From: Prochlorococcus sp. MIT 0701
GTDB taxonomy: Bacteria; Cyanobacteriota; Cyanobacteriia; PCC-6307; Cyanobiaceae
Direction: 5' to 3'
DNA: 64,000 nucleotides
NCBI RefSeq assembly: GCF_000760295.1
Contig: NZ_JNBA01000039.1
Coordinates: 310,001 to 374,000 of the forward strand
A program made the position numbers and the translations under genes. Under the pieces are notes generated by a model that was not told the origin of the DNA, did not search any database, and worked only from the letters and a program-made list of their open reading frames with translations. Positions 53,510 through 61,561 of the stretch are shown in pieces (the first letter of the stretch is position 1; every line of letters starts with the position of its first letter).

Positions 53510-53916
53510 GTGATCCGAACGGACTAAAGGGATTCTGCATCTGAACGCAAACCCTGACCCTCTCTCTCAAAAATCATGGTTGCTTGCGTAAGACGATCTT
53601 AAGGTTTTGGTCTTCATACTTGCAAGATTCGCTGTTGCTCAATCGAACTAACGCTGATTCTCAGATGTCGCTCTACTTAGAAAGCCTAACGCTGCAAAAA
53701 TGCTTCTATCGATGATCTTGATTTTCGCTTCTTGCTCTTCTGCGCTGGCCAAGGCTCTCTCCTGAGAACACAATGTCATTGTCTGTTCTCAGGAATGACT
53801 GAGCCATAGCGTCGAAAACATCATTTTTGGGAGCACTTCCTGAAAGGGTGTATCACAGCAAATTTATTTTTGGGTCTTGCTTCGGTGCTGAAATCTCTAC
53901 ACCTCATTCTGGGTTG
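53510..53916. other. Divergent intergenic region, 407 bp
   Basis: Contains a strong hairpin (53762-53794) about 120 bases before pyrC. No ORF of note: the first 30 codons of the pyrC frame run through it upstream of the chosen start. Confidence 0.5.
53762..53794. promoter_or_regulatory. Hairpin upstream of pyrC
   Basis: CCTGAGAACA (53762-53771) pairs with TGTTCTCAGG (53785-53794), with an inner CAATG/ATTG possibility. No T-run follows. It could be a terminator of an unseen transcript or a regulatory hairpin in the pyrC leader. Confidence 0.45.
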
Positions 53917-54987
53917 ATGGCTTTGGATTCTTTGCCCGACCAACTCATTTTGCGTCAACCGGATGACTGGCATGTCCATCTGAGGGATGGTGCCATGCTG
54001 CATGCGGTGCTAGGCAGCACAGCTCGGGTGTTTCGACGAGCAATCGTGATGCCCAATCTCAGGCCACCGATCACGAGTGTAGAAGCAGCAAAAACCTATC
54101 GCGACCAGATTTTGGCAGCCCTTCCTGATGGTGTTCCGTTTACGCCATTGATGACGGCCTACCTCAACGAGAGTTTGGCTGCAGATGTTTTAGAGCAAGG
54201 GCATCAACAAGATGTTTTCATCGCCGCCAAGCTTTATCCAGCCCATGCCACAACTAATTCCGAGCAGGGAGTCAGTGATCTAAGAGCGATTAACTCACTT
54301 CTAGAGACGATGGAGAGAATTGGGATGCCATTGCTCGTTCATGGTGAGGTGAGCGATGTCGATATCGACATTTTCGATAGAGAAGCCTTTTTTATTGAGC
54401 ACCACCTGGCACCACTAATAGCGCGTTATCCAAATCTTCGTGTAGTGATGGAGCACATCACGACCCAAGAGGCAGTTCAGTTCGTGGAAACAGGTGGAGC
54501 GAATCTGGCAGCCACTATCACTCCTCATCATTTACATATCAACCGCAATGCAATGTTTCTCGGTGGTTTTCGTAGTGATTTCTACTGCTTACCAGTAGCC
54601 AAGCGTGAACGCCATCGACTCGCCCTGCGTCGAGCAGCGACAAGTGGCAAACCATGCTTTTTCCTTGGCACTGATTCGGCACCACATCCTCGCTCTGCAA
54701 AGGAGAGTGCTTGTAGTTGTGGTGGCATTTTCAATGCTCATTATGCGATGGAAAGTTATGCCGAAGTCTTTGAGCAGGAAGGAGCACTTGATCGTCTTGA
54801 GGCCTTCTCCAGTGAATACGGGCCAGCGTTCTATGGTTTGCCCCTCAATAACACCTCAATCAAACTGATACGACGAGCTCATGTTGTACCAGCTACTTTT
54901 ACCGGACAAACCAATGCAGATTCTTCTGAACACTTAGTTCCATTTCATGCTGGCGAACTGTTGGGCTGGTCTGTTTCGGTTGATTGA
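53917..54987 (+). CDS. pyrC: Dihydroorotase
   Basis: Class II dihydroorotase, third step of pyrimidine synthesis, Zn enzyme in the cytosol. 356 residues from ATG 53917 (MALDSLPDQLILRQPDDWHV); the longer frame from 53827 adds 30 non-family residues. Metal ligands: WHVHLRDG, the carboxylated Lys in FIAAKLYPAHATTNSEQG, His in LLVHGEV and VMEHITT, and Asp in LGTDSAPHPRSAKES. All conserved. Upstream is a strong hairpin. Confidence 0.95.
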   Translation: MALDSLPDQLILRQPDDWHVHLRDGAMLHAVLGSTARVFRRAIVMPNLRPPITSVEAAKTYRDQILAALPDGVPFTPLMTAYLNESLAADVLEQGHQQDVFIAAKLYPAHATTNSEQGVSDLRAINSLLETMERIGMPLLVHGEVSDVDIDIFDREAFFIEHHLAPLIARYPNLRVVMEHITTQEAVQFVETGGANLAATITPHHLHINRNAMFLGGFRSDFYCLPVAKRERHRLALRRAATSGKPCFFLGTDSAPHPRSAKESACSCGGIFNAHYAMESYAEVFEQEGALDRLEAFSSEYGPAFYGLPLNNTSIKLIRRAHVVPATFTGQTNADSSEHLVPFHAGELLGWSVSVD

Positions 54988-55120
54988 TAAAGCACGCCTC
55001 AGAGCGCATTAATTGCACCATTGCTCGACCTGGCAATCAAGGATCCGATTGGGGTCTGGCTAGCAACTTGAATCTCTACACAAATGGGGAAAATATTTGG
55101 CTCGTTGCGATGATCACCAG

Positions 55121-55206
55121 TGGGGGCAGGGGGACTTGAACCCCCACGTCCTTTTCAGGACAAGCGATTTTAAGTCGCTTGCGTCTACCAATTCCGCCAT
55201 GCCCCC
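55121..55206 (-). tRNA. tRNA-Leu(TAA)
   Basis: Minus strand. Acceptor GGGGGCA pairs with TGCCCCC; the anticodon stem GCGAC/... with loop CTTAAAA gives anticodon TAA. A long variable arm (TGTCCTGAAAAGGACG) marks it as class II Leu; T-loop GGTTCAAGTCC is intact. 86 bases, no encoded CCA. Confidence 0.93.
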
Positions 55207-55269
55207 GGCAATGGCTGGGCCAAGGCCCGCAATGGCATCCTAGATTTAACACCAAGCAGTTTACTGACA

Positions 55270-55521
55270 GTGTTTCTACAGGCCGTCACCAGTCCAATCT
55301 CGATCAACTCGCTGATGGTGCTCGCTGCCTATGCCTTTTTAGGTGGCCTCTATTTGGTTGTTGTCCCTTTGCTCCTCTATTCCTGGATGAACAGACGGTG
55401 GCACTGTATGGGCAAATTCGAGCGTCTAAGCGCCTACGGAATGGTGTTCCTGTTCTTTCCCGGTTTAATTCTATTCGCGCCTTTTTTGAATCTTCGCCTT
55501 AATGGTCAAGGAGAGGTTTAA
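55270..55521 (+). CDS. ndhL: NAD(P)H-quinone oxidoreductase subunit L
   Basis: 83 residues, GTG start. Thylakoid membrane subunit of cyanobacterial NDH-1, specific to oxygenic phototrophs. Two helices: [20 protein letters not shown] and [20 protein letters not shown], linked by [14 protein letters not shown], which is diagnostic. It starts 63 bases from the divergent tRNA-Leu and precedes a DUF3007 gene by four bases, then trpA, in the same direction. Confidence 0.93.
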   Translation: MFLQAVTSPISINSLMVLAAYAFLGGLYLVVVPLLLYSWMNRRWHCMGKFERLSAYGMVFLFFPGLILFAPFLNLRLNGQGEV

Positions 55522-55525
55522 ACAT

Positions 55526-55873
55526 ATGACGCGTGCCAAGGTCATTCAGCTGGGCTTTCTTGTTTTGATACTCGGAGGGCTCGCTTACAGTGTATTCAGC
55601 TTTGCGGGCCTGGATAGTATTTCTGCCGGTATCGCTGCTCAATCACTTCTTGTTGTGGTTGTTGTCGGATGGACGGGATCATATCTACTTCGAGTGGTTT
55701 CTGGGAATATGACCTTCATGCAGCAACGTCGTCGTTATCAACAGGCCTATGAAAACCTTTCAACTGCTGAACTTGAGACTCGCTTCGATGCATTACCTGA
55801 TGCTGAGAAAGTTTCCTTGCTGAAGGATATTGAGGATGAGAAGCCTAAGCAACAAGCCCCCTCCGACCAATAG
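55526..55873 (+). CDS. DUF3007 membrane protein
   Basis: 115 residues from ATG 55526 (MTRAKVIQLGFLVLILGGLA), preceded by aaggagagg, and starting four bases after the ndhL stop; ATG 55502 would overlap ndhL. Two membrane helices (VIQLGFLVLILGGLAYSVF and GIAAQSLLVVVVVGWTGSYL) then a soluble tail with MTFMQQRRRYQQAYENLSTA. A cyanobacterial/plastid family, often next to ndhL and trpA; role unknown. Confidence 0.88.
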   Translation: MTRAKVIQLGFLVLILGGLAYSVFSFAGLDSISAGIAAQSLLVVVVVGWTGSYLLRVVSGNMTFMQQRRRYQQAYENLSTAELETRFDALPDAEKVSLLKDIEDEKPKQQAPSDQ

Positions 55874-55918
55874 GTTCTAGGGCGTTTGCCACCCTCACGA
55901 CTTCTTCTAATGATTGCT

Positions 55919-56746
55919 ATGGCAGATTCCTTGGCACCGAAATCCAATACACAAGCCACAATCAGCAGTCGCTTCCAACGAGTACAAGCTGAGGGACGCC
56001 TTGCACTCATGCCATTTCTAATGGCTGGTGATCCTGATCTGGCAACAACTGCTGAAGTGTTGCTCAGCCTGGAGCAATCTGGCGCGGACATGGTCGAGCT
56101 GGGCATTCCCTATAGCGATCCTCTCGCCGATGGTCCGGTGATTCAGGCAGCTGCTTCTCGAGCACTGGCTTCTGGTACGACACCAGCTCGGGTCTTGCAG
56201 ATGTTGATTGACTTGCGGGGCAAACTTTCCATTCCTGTGATCCTGTTCACCTACACCAATCCATTGTTCAACCGGGGCATGGAGCGTTTCTGTGATGAAG
56301 CGGCTGAGGCTGGAGTTGCCGGTCTTGTGGTCCCAGATCTTCCACTCGAGGAAGCTGAGCGTCTTTCTCCCTTGGCTTCTGCTCGTGGACTTGATCTGGT
56401 TCTTCTGGTGGCTCCTACTACACCTGCGGAACGCATGGCAAGGATTGCAGAAAGCAGCAGGGGGTTTACCTATTTAGTGAGCGTGACGGGAGTTACCGGC
56501 GAACGTTCTGTAATGGAGGAACGTGTTGAATCCTTGGTGCAACAACTCAAATTGTCCTGTTCCAATCCTGTAGCAGTCGGATTTGGAATTTCTGGGCCTC
56601 AGCAGGTACGGCAGGTGCGAAATTGGGGTGCTGATGGAGCCATTGTTGGCAGTGCTCTAGTGAAACGAATGGCTGCTGCTGCTCCTGGATTTGTTGCTCA
56701 AGAAGCGGGTCTTTTCTGCAAGGAGCTGCGCAACGCTGCTGGATGA
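55919..56746 (+). CDS. trpA: Tryptophan synthase alpha subunit
   Basis: Converts indole-3-glycerol phosphate to indole for the beta subunit. About 275 residues from ATG 55919 ([20 protein letters not shown]); 55910 and 55886 are alternatives. Catalytic Glu in [19 protein letters not shown] with the following Asp, and phosphate-binding [10 protein letters not shown] plus [10 protein letters not shown]. Full length. Third gene of the ndhL-DUF3007-trpA unit. Confidence 0.95.
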   Translation: MADSLAPKSNTQATISSRFQRVQAEGRLALMPFLMAGDPDLATTAEVLLSLEQSGADMVELGIPYSDPLADGPVIQAAASRALASGTTPARVLQMLIDLRGKLSIPVILFTYTNPLFNRGMERFCDEAAEAGVAGLVVPDLPLEEAERLSPLASARGLDLVLLVAPTTPAERMARIAESSRGFTYLVSVTGVTGERSVMEERVESLVQQLKLSCSNPVAVGFGISGPQQVRQVRNWGADGAIVGSALVKRMAAAAPGFVAQEAGLFCKELRNAAG

Positions 56747-56789
56747 GTTTTAACTTGCTCATGTCTATCCTCCTGCCTAAAGACATCAA

Positions 56790-56820
56790 CAAAAAAAGCC
56801 CTGGAGGATTTCCAGGGCTT
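56790..56820 (-). terminator. Terminator of the cyAbrB gene
   Basis: AAGCCCTGGA (56796-56805) pairs with TCCAGGGCTT (56811-56820); the T-run is on the minus strand. It lies 60 bases after the cyAbrB stop and also just past trpA, so it may stop leftward transcription into trpA. Confidence 0.85.
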
Positions 56821-56880
56821 GAGTGATTCAAATGAGGTTGGCACGATCTTGGCTGAATCTCCCTTAGCTCAAAATATGAA

Positions 56881-57252
56881 TCAATCGTCGTCTTCGTCGC
56901 TTCCTCCAGCGGGAACTAGGCGAATCTGCTTGCGTCCAAGCTTGATTTCAAACTCATCACCAGGCTTGAGATCAAGTAAGGCTGTATAAGCCTTGCCAAT
57001 CAATAGATTGCCATTGCCCTGAACAGTAGCTACGTAGCTAAGCTTGCGTCCACCCTTACCGATACCTGCAACACCAGTTATACCAAGGCTTACACCTTTA
57101 GCTTCTAGTAGAGCTTCGTAGAAAGCAGTGAAATTAAGGCGTTCTCCACCATCCTTCTTCGTGGAGACGTAGCCACAGGCGCGAACAAGATCGGATTTGC
57201 TGACATCACCCAGGTCTTTGACTTTCGTGAGGAGGTCGCTGCCGGTGAGCAT
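56881..57252 (-). CDS. cyAbrB transcription factor
   Basis: 123 residues. Cyanobacterial AbrB-like protein with a DNA-binding part at the C-terminus (LLDLKPGDEFEIKLGRKQIR), and LRNFTAF-like LVRACGYVSTKKDGGERLNF in the first half. These abundant nucleoid-type regulators control carbon and nitrogen metabolism and redox genes. The acidic end (GGSDEDDD) is typical. Strong terminator downstream. Confidence 0.9.
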   Translation of the reverse strand: MLTGSDLLTKVKDLGDVSKSDLVRACGYVSTKKDGGERLNFTAFYEALLEAKGVSLGITGVAGIGKGGRKLSYVATVQGNGNLLIGKAYTALLDLKPGDEFEIKLGRKQIRLVPAGGSDEDDD

Positions 57253-57354
57253 GATTTGTAAAACAGAAATCTACTTCAACAACATAGCGTTTAGTTACCC
57301 ATTTGTGCCATCCTTTAAGAGACAAATTTTAGCGATGAGTTTTAAGCTGCAGAC

Positions 57355-57624
57355 ATGGCACGATTTGTTCTTTGGGGTACTTACTGCGAGAACGCACTTG
57401 AAAAGCGAAGCCCTTTTCGTGAAGAACACCTCAATAGGCTTACCACTCTTAAGAAGCAGGGCATTCTGATCACTCTTGGTCCAACAGAAGGGAGCACTCA
57501 TGTTTTTGGGATTTTCGAAGCCGCAAGTCTTGATGTTGTTAGGAAGCTTCTAGAGCAAGACGTTTACTGGAAGGAAGGAATATGGACCTCTCTTGAGGTT
57601 TACCCTTGGGTCCAAGCATTCTGA
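57355..57624 (+). CDS. YCII-family protein
   Basis: 89 residues starting MARFVLWGTYCENALEKRSP. Small ferredoxin-like fold with EEHLNRLTTLKKQGILITLG, a His and Asp-type pocket and GIFEAASLDVVRKLLEQDVY. YCII proteins are dehalogenase- or lactonase-like with unclear roles. It converges with the cytochrome c gene and overlaps its end by 25 bases. Confidence 0.85.
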   Translation: MARFVLWGTYCENALEKRSPFREEHLNRLTTLKKQGILITLGPTEGSTHVFGIFEAASLDVVRKLLEQDVYWKEGIWTSLEVYPWVQAF

Positions 57625-57977
57625 GCTTGAGCCCATATCCAGGCCGCCACGAGCTGATCTCCACTATCGCCGAGAACATCCTCATAGCCAGACATTTGCC
57701 CGATTCCTTCTCGAGCCACTCTGGCGATTGCTTGAGGATTATCTAGACCGTTTCGCTCTAGTGCTTTGAGCCTAAGGGTTTTGTTACGTCGAATGATATT
57801 GCCACCATTTACATGACATCCTGAACAGTGTTGCTTGAATAACGATCCTCCAGCATCGGTATCCAATGCAATGGTGCCAATAGGATGGCTCAAGAGTGTA
57901 GAGATCAGGATTAGCAATCCTGCAATTTGGCCCCCAAGTTCAAATACAAATCGCCTCAGACGAATCTGTAGATTCAT
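57600..57977 (-). CDS. Small c-type cytochrome, c6-like
   Basis: 125 residues. An N-terminal membrane segment (GGQIAGLLILISTLLSHPIG) acts as a signal or anchor. The haem site is CSGCH in LFKQHCSGCHVNGGN, and the distal Met lies in GIGQMSGYEDVL. NIIRRNKTLRLKALERNGLD is typical of c6-type cytochromes. It differs from the standard PetJ at 10649 and may be a c6C-like paralogue. Its 3' end overlaps the YCII gene. Confidence 0.88.
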   Translation of the reverse strand: MNLQIRLRRFVFELGGQIAGLLILISTLLSHPIGTIALDTDAGGSLFKQHCSGCHVNGGNIIRRNKTLRLKALERNGLDNPQAIARVAREGIGQMSGYEDVLGDSGDQLVAAWIWAQAQNAWTQG

Positions 57978-58163
57978 GCAATCATCAGTAGTAACGCCTC
58001 AGTCTGCCGTAGTGATCTGTTTTGGTCTGCTGATAACGCTTTAACAGTTGCGTATGGGCTTGGCATCCCCGTGAAAGAGTGGACTGGGCTATCACAAAGA
58101 CTTAGAGCAGATCTTCAGCCGAATCAACTGCTGTTCACTGCTCTCATAGGCTGGTTGATGTAG
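57972..58163 (+). pseudogene. Protein-like frame without a normal start codon
   Basis: Sixty-three codons run from ATT 57972 to TAG 58161-58163 and read CRSDLFWSADNALTVAYGLG, IPVKEWTGLSQRLRADLQPN and QLLFTALIGWLM. This looks like the true C-terminus of a conserved protein, but no ATG, GTG or TTG lies at the right place; GTG within the frame would leave 34 codons. Either ATT is used or the 5' part was lost. Confidence 0.45.
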
Positions 58164-58329
58164 AGCATGGGAATAGGTTTTGAATCCTATTCAGAGGTTT
58201 GCATGGTTGAGTATTTCTATGCGTGTTGTGATGAACAAAGCTGGATGAGGCAACCAAAATTTTTCTCGCTGATGCCTTGAGCAATTTGTTTTCAGCATCA
58301 TTAGTTGGCAATGAATTCTGGAGAAATGG
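58164..58329. other. Intergenic region
   Basis: 166 bp, promoter territory of the Nif11-cupin gene; no strong hairpin seen. Confidence 0.35.
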
Positions 58330-58884
58330 ATGGCAGAACAGGATCTGTACCGATTCCTCGACAAGGTGCAACAGCTTCAAAAAATGATTCAGTCGCTAGA
58401 AAAGGTCCCTGGCCGACGGGAGCTGCTAGCTGCTTGTGGAGATCACAACCAAGTGGTGAAGTTAGCTCGATCTTGGGGCTTTGAGATTGGACGCCGTTGG
58501 GGTGAACTTGATCCTGTCGAGCAGCTTCCTTCCGATGCCAATCTGCTAACGCGGCCATTACCTCCACAAGGACAGGAACAACAGCATCTTCTCCAAGCTG
58601 GTTCAAATTGGCGCCTAGAGCTAATTCTCTCTTGTGCTGCATCTAGTCCAGAGGGGTTCTGGTATGACCAGGCTGATCACGAATGGATTGTGCTAATCAA
58701 AGGGAGTGCACGTATGCAACTGAAAGGTCCCGATGGGTGGGTTGATCTCAGCGTGGGAGATCAGCTGCATTTGGCCCCTCACCGTCTGCATCGTGTGGAA
58801 CGAACCGATCCTCACCCTGGGACAATTTGGTTGGCTTTGTTCTGGAACGAGCAGAAAGAACCGGATCAATTGTCGCTCTCTTGA
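58330..58884 (+). CDS. Nif11-type domain fused to a cupin
   Basis: 184 residues from ATG 58330. The first 55 residues resemble the Nif11 fold used as leader in prochlorosin and related RiPP precursors: LYRFLDKVQQLQKMIQSLEK, then GDHNQVVKLARSWGFEIGRR. Residues about 85-175 are a cupin (WRLELILSCAASSPEGFWYD, HEWIVLIKGSARMQL, GDQLHLAPHRLHRVERT), with His ligands for a metal. Neither a leader cleavage site nor a core peptide is present. Function unknown. The 3' end overlaps the PsiE-like gene by 137 bases on the other strand. Confidence 0.8.
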   Translation: MAEQDLYRFLDKVQQLQKMIQSLEKVPGRRELLAACGDHNQVVKLARSWGFEIGRRWGELDPVEQLPSDANLLTRPLPPQGQEQQHLLQAGSNWRLELILSCAASSPEGFWYDQADHEWIVLIKGSARMQLKGPDGWVDLSVGDQLHLAPHRLHRVERTDPHPGTIWLALFWNEQKEPDQLSLS

Positions 58885-59299
58885 CCAGCCAATAAGCCCC
58901 GGCCAAAGCAATCGAGGCAATCCCCAGTCCAGCCAGTAACTGAGGTTTATCATCAGATCCTGGTGGCAACACGATCACTTTGCGCGCCACGGCTGTCAAC
59001 GCTGTGACAAGCACCAGCTCAATCTGTACCACGTGGCGGCGGAGATAACTGGTGACGTTCTGAAGCACTTCAAGAGCAATCAGCACAGTTAACAGATCAC
59101 CAAGAACCTTGATTAAGTCATCCCCAAGCCAGCTGTGCTGTGAATCAGCAAACAATTCACTGCCAACATTCACGATGAGCTGTGTCAATGCCGCAATGAT
59201 CACAACAACGGTGATCACTGTGAGAACCTTGACTATTACTGTTTCTCCCCAATCCACTAGGTTGAGGAATGAAGGCATTGCCCGCTTAAGACGGCGCAA
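58748..59299 (-). CDS. PsiE-like phosphate-starvation membrane protein
   Basis: 183 residues, about four membrane helices: VIVKVLTVITVVVIIAALTQ, LGDLLTVLIALEVLQNVTSY, VQIELVLVTALTAVARKVIV and GLGIASIALAGAYWLVKRAT. This is the PsiE family. The last 45 residues (from IDPVLSARSRTK) are unstructured and lie antisense to the cupin gene, which suggests a stop codon was lost or moved. Function in phosphate starvation is inferred from the family only. Confidence 0.85.
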   Translation of the reverse strand: MRRLKRAMPSFLNLVDWGETVIVKVLTVITVVVIIAALTQLIVNVGSELFADSQHSWLGDDLIKVLGDLLTVLIALEVLQNVTSYLRRHVVQIELVLVTALTAVARKVIVLPPGSDDKPQLLAGLGIASIALAGAYWLVKRATIDPVLSARSRTKPTKLSQGEDRFVPHDADGEGPNAADLPR

Positions 59300-59307
59300 G
59301 GCGGATC

Positions 59308-59556
59308 TCAGTTATTGAAAGGATTGTAGGTAGGCCTAGCCGGGGTATCGCCGCTGGGATTCTCAATCTTGGTATCGCAGGTAATGGATCCATCCGCCTC
59401 TTCAATGCAGTCGCTGGGCACGACTTTGCTGTTTTCACCTGTACGGCTGTTCGGTCCCAGCAGCCACCCCTCCGACTGTGCCTGCAGGCTTAGAGGAGCA
59501 GCTAATTGCACACTGGCAGTCATTCCAAGGCAAGTCACAAGTAAGGGCAAACGCAT
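59308..59556 (-). CDS. Small exported protein
   Basis: 82 residues from ATG 59556 (MRLPLLVTCLGMTASVQLAA), a signal peptide ending near LQA. The mature part SEGWLLGPNSRTGENSKVV has a Cys pair (SDCIEEADGSITCDTK) likely forming a disulfide. It starts just after the 59598 gene, and ends nine bases before the PsiE start, so all may be one operon. Function unknown. Confidence 0.65.
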   Translation of the reverse strand: MRLPLLVTCLGMTASVQLAAPLSLQAQSEGWLLGPNSRTGENSKVVPSDCIEEADGSITCDTKIENPSGDTPARPTYNPFNN

Positions 59557-59597
59557 GATGGAACTGTCATTCAGATCCACTTTGCCTGTCATCTGGT

Positions 59598-59915
59598 TCA
59601 GCTGCCGCAGTCGTCGCGAATTTCTTGCAGAAGTAGGTCTAGTTGGCTGAAAGGATCGGCATCTTTTGGGTTGTCAGATGGAGATGATGCATTCGTTCCA
59701 ACCCATTCAGCTTCAATTTCACATAGACGTGCGGCCACCCGTGGTATTCCGCCCAGGCGATGTTCACGTTCCAAGACCTCAAGCAAAGCAGGCATGCGAG
59801 TCGACACAGCCTGGAGGCTTCGACGCAGGTCTGCCTGGGTACGTCCCTGCTGCTTCAACCAATCCTTCAGCAGGAGGGTCAGCTCATCTTCAACTTGACC
59901 AGACCAGCCTGACAT
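59598..59915 (-). CDS. Small conserved protein coupled to DUF1232
   Basis: 105 residues from ATG 59915 (MSGWSGQVEDELTLLLKDWL), whose A is shared with the TGA of the upstream DUF1232 gene (TGATG), so translation is coupled. KQQGRTQADLRRSLQAVSTR and MPALLEVLEREHRLGGIPRV are helical, with an HTH-like look, but I do not recognise a named family. Function unknown. Confidence 0.7.
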   Translation of the reverse strand: MSGWSGQVEDELTLLLKDWLKQQGRTQADLRRSLQAVSTRMPALLEVLEREHRLGGIPRVAARLCEIEAEWVGTNASSPSDNPKDADPFSQLDLLLQEIRDDCGS

Positions 59916-60286
59916 CAGCCGCCAACTGGAAACCACCGATCCAGTTTGCGTCGGGCACGATCACGAATCTGGGGGGTCATGTGATTGCTCCAGAGGCCTA
60001 CGACTGCGGTAAGTGCAACAAGGTCATCACTGAATCCTGCGACAGGGATTAAATCTGGCACCAAATCAATGGGCATGATGAGGTAGGTAAGTGCAGCGAG
60101 CATTGTGAGTCTGGCCTGTGCAGGTGTTGATGCATCCAAGAGCATTTCCATAGCTTCTAAAGCTGGCCTTGCAAGGCTTCGCCCAGCCTGACGCAACACC
60201 TTTTGAAACAGACTCTGATCAATAACGGAACTTTCCAGCACCGTTGCATCGACGGTGGTGTGAGTTGCGGTGGACTCATCAACCAT
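59915..60286 (-). CDS. DUF1232 (YkvA-like) membrane protein
   Basis: 123 residues. The DUF1232 signature is LTYLIMPIDLVPDLIPVAGF followed by SDDLVALTAVVG, a short membrane-inserting motif. The N-terminus is soluble and the C-terminus basic (RDRARRKLDRWFP). No function established. First gene of a run with 59598-59915 (TGATG overlap). Confidence 0.9.
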   Translation of the reverse strand: MVDESTATHTTVDATVLESSVIDQSLFQKVLRQAGRSLARPALEAMEMLLDASTPAQARLTMLAALTYLIMPIDLVPDLIPVAGFSDDLVALTAVVGLWSNHMTPQIRDRARRKLDRWFPVGG

Positions 60287-60348
60287 GGTTTGTCGGCGCC
60301 GATGTCATTCCATTTTTACCTGATTTATGGGGATTCATAAGATGAGCA

Positions 60349-60367
60349 CCGCCCCTGCTTGGGGCGG
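60349..60367. terminator. GC-rich hairpin after the sigma factor gene
   Basis: CCGCCCC (60349-60355) pairs with GGGGCGG (60361-60367) around TGCTT. It follows the minus-strand sigma gene by about 30 bases, but the T-run is poor on both strands. Confidence 0.5.
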
Positions 60368-60396
60368 ATTTCCTACTTTTCAGTGACGTTTATCGC

Positions 60397-61323
60397 TTAA
60401 AGGGTGCTTTCTACCAAACCACTCTGAATTCCTGTTTTGCGTAATTTTCGCAGTGCCCTTTGTACCACCTGCCTGCAGTATTCGCGACTGCAGCTCATAT
60501 GTCGTGCAACTTCCGCGAGGGTGCGCCATTCATGAGATCCGTCGAGTCCAAAACGAAGTGTGACCACCATCCGTTCTTTAGGAGTGAGGTTCGCACGATT
60601 GAGCAAAGTCCATACCGATGCAGTCCTTTCCGCTATTTCGGCACGCTCCATAGGAGGGATCTCTTCGCTGGGAAGGAGATCCACAAGTTCTGAAGGATCA
60701 GATTTTGACTTCACAACTCCTTGAAGGCTCACTGTCACACTGCGTAATTCACAAGCAAGCAGATCTTCCACTTCGGCCATCGGCAGTCGCATGGTTTTTG
60801 CCAATTGCTCAGCAGTGGGAGGCAATCCGTTGCTCTGCATCAGTCTTGACTTTGCTGCTCTTAATTTCGTGAGCTTCTCATTCACATTTACGGGAATTCG
60901 TATCGTCCTGCTCTGGGTAGATAGTGCCCGGTTAAGCCCCTGGCGAATCCACCAATAGGCATAGGTCGAAAATCGATGGCCACGGGTTGGGTCATATTTC
61001 TCCACTGCTCTTGTAAGTCCAAGCGTACCTTCTTGAATCAGATCGAGAAGATCAAGACCCTTGCCCTGGTAGCGCTTGGCCAGATTCACTACAAGTCTTA
61101 AATTGGCAGTGATCATCTGATTTTTGGCTTTTTCTCCGCGACGAATGGTGAGGCGCTGATCATCTGAGTATTCGCATTCGGGCCCCGCTCCGCCAGCGAG
61201 ATGGCAGCGATCAGTAAGCGCAACCATGGCCTGAACCTTCCGACCCATTGTGAGTTCCTGTTCAGGTGTCAGAAGTTGGTGCCGCCCGATCTCCCCAAGA
61301 TAGGCACTTAAAGAACTCACCAT
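60397..61323 (-). CDS. Group 2 sigma factor (RpoD-like)
   Basis: 308 residues, cyanobacterial SigB/C/D/E-type non-essential sigma factor for RNA polymerase. Region 1.2 at SLSAYLGEIGRHQLLTPEQE; region 2 NLRLVVNLAKRYQGKGLDLL and YAYWWIRQGLNRALS; region 3 IPVNVNEKLTKLRAAK; region 4 HTH LAEVARHMSCSREYCRQVVQ. It replaces the primary sigma under stress or light change. Which group 2 member cannot be told. Isolated gene; a GC-rich hairpin follows. Confidence 0.93.
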   Translation of the reverse strand: MVSSLSAYLGEIGRHQLLTPEQELTMGRKVQAMVALTDRCHLAGGAGPECEYSDDQRLTIRRGEKAKNQMITANLRLVVNLAKRYQGKGLDLLDLIQEGTLGLTRAVEKYDPTRGHRFSTYAYWWIRQGLNRALSTQSRTIRIPVNVNEKLTKLRAAKSRLMQSNGLPPTAEQLAKTMRLPMAEVEDLLACELRSVTVSLQGVVKSKSDPSELVDLLPSEEIPPMERAEIAERTASVWTLLNRANLTPKERMVVTLRFGLDGSHEWRTLAEVARHMSCSREYCRQVVQRALRKLRKTGIQSGLVESTL

Positions 61324-61561
61324 CTAGAACTCAACTCTTAATTGAACCTAGAGCCAAAGTGTTTCCATCCTGGCTGCGTAAGGAAGAGTGCGGAATTAAC
61401 TTTTTATGCGTTATTAAACAGTTTCTTCAGGATGTCGTGTTGCTTTGATTGGTGCAGCCCCCCCTCACTCCCTTCTTCTATTGAGATAGCCGTTCATTGA
61501 GCTTGATGTCGCTAGCGTCAAAGCGAATTTCATTCATCCCATCCACTTGGGAGTCCTCCTC
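61324..61561. other. Divergent intergenic region
   Basis: 238 bp with promoters for the sigma factor and DUF2214 genes; nothing distinct recognised. Confidence 0.35.
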
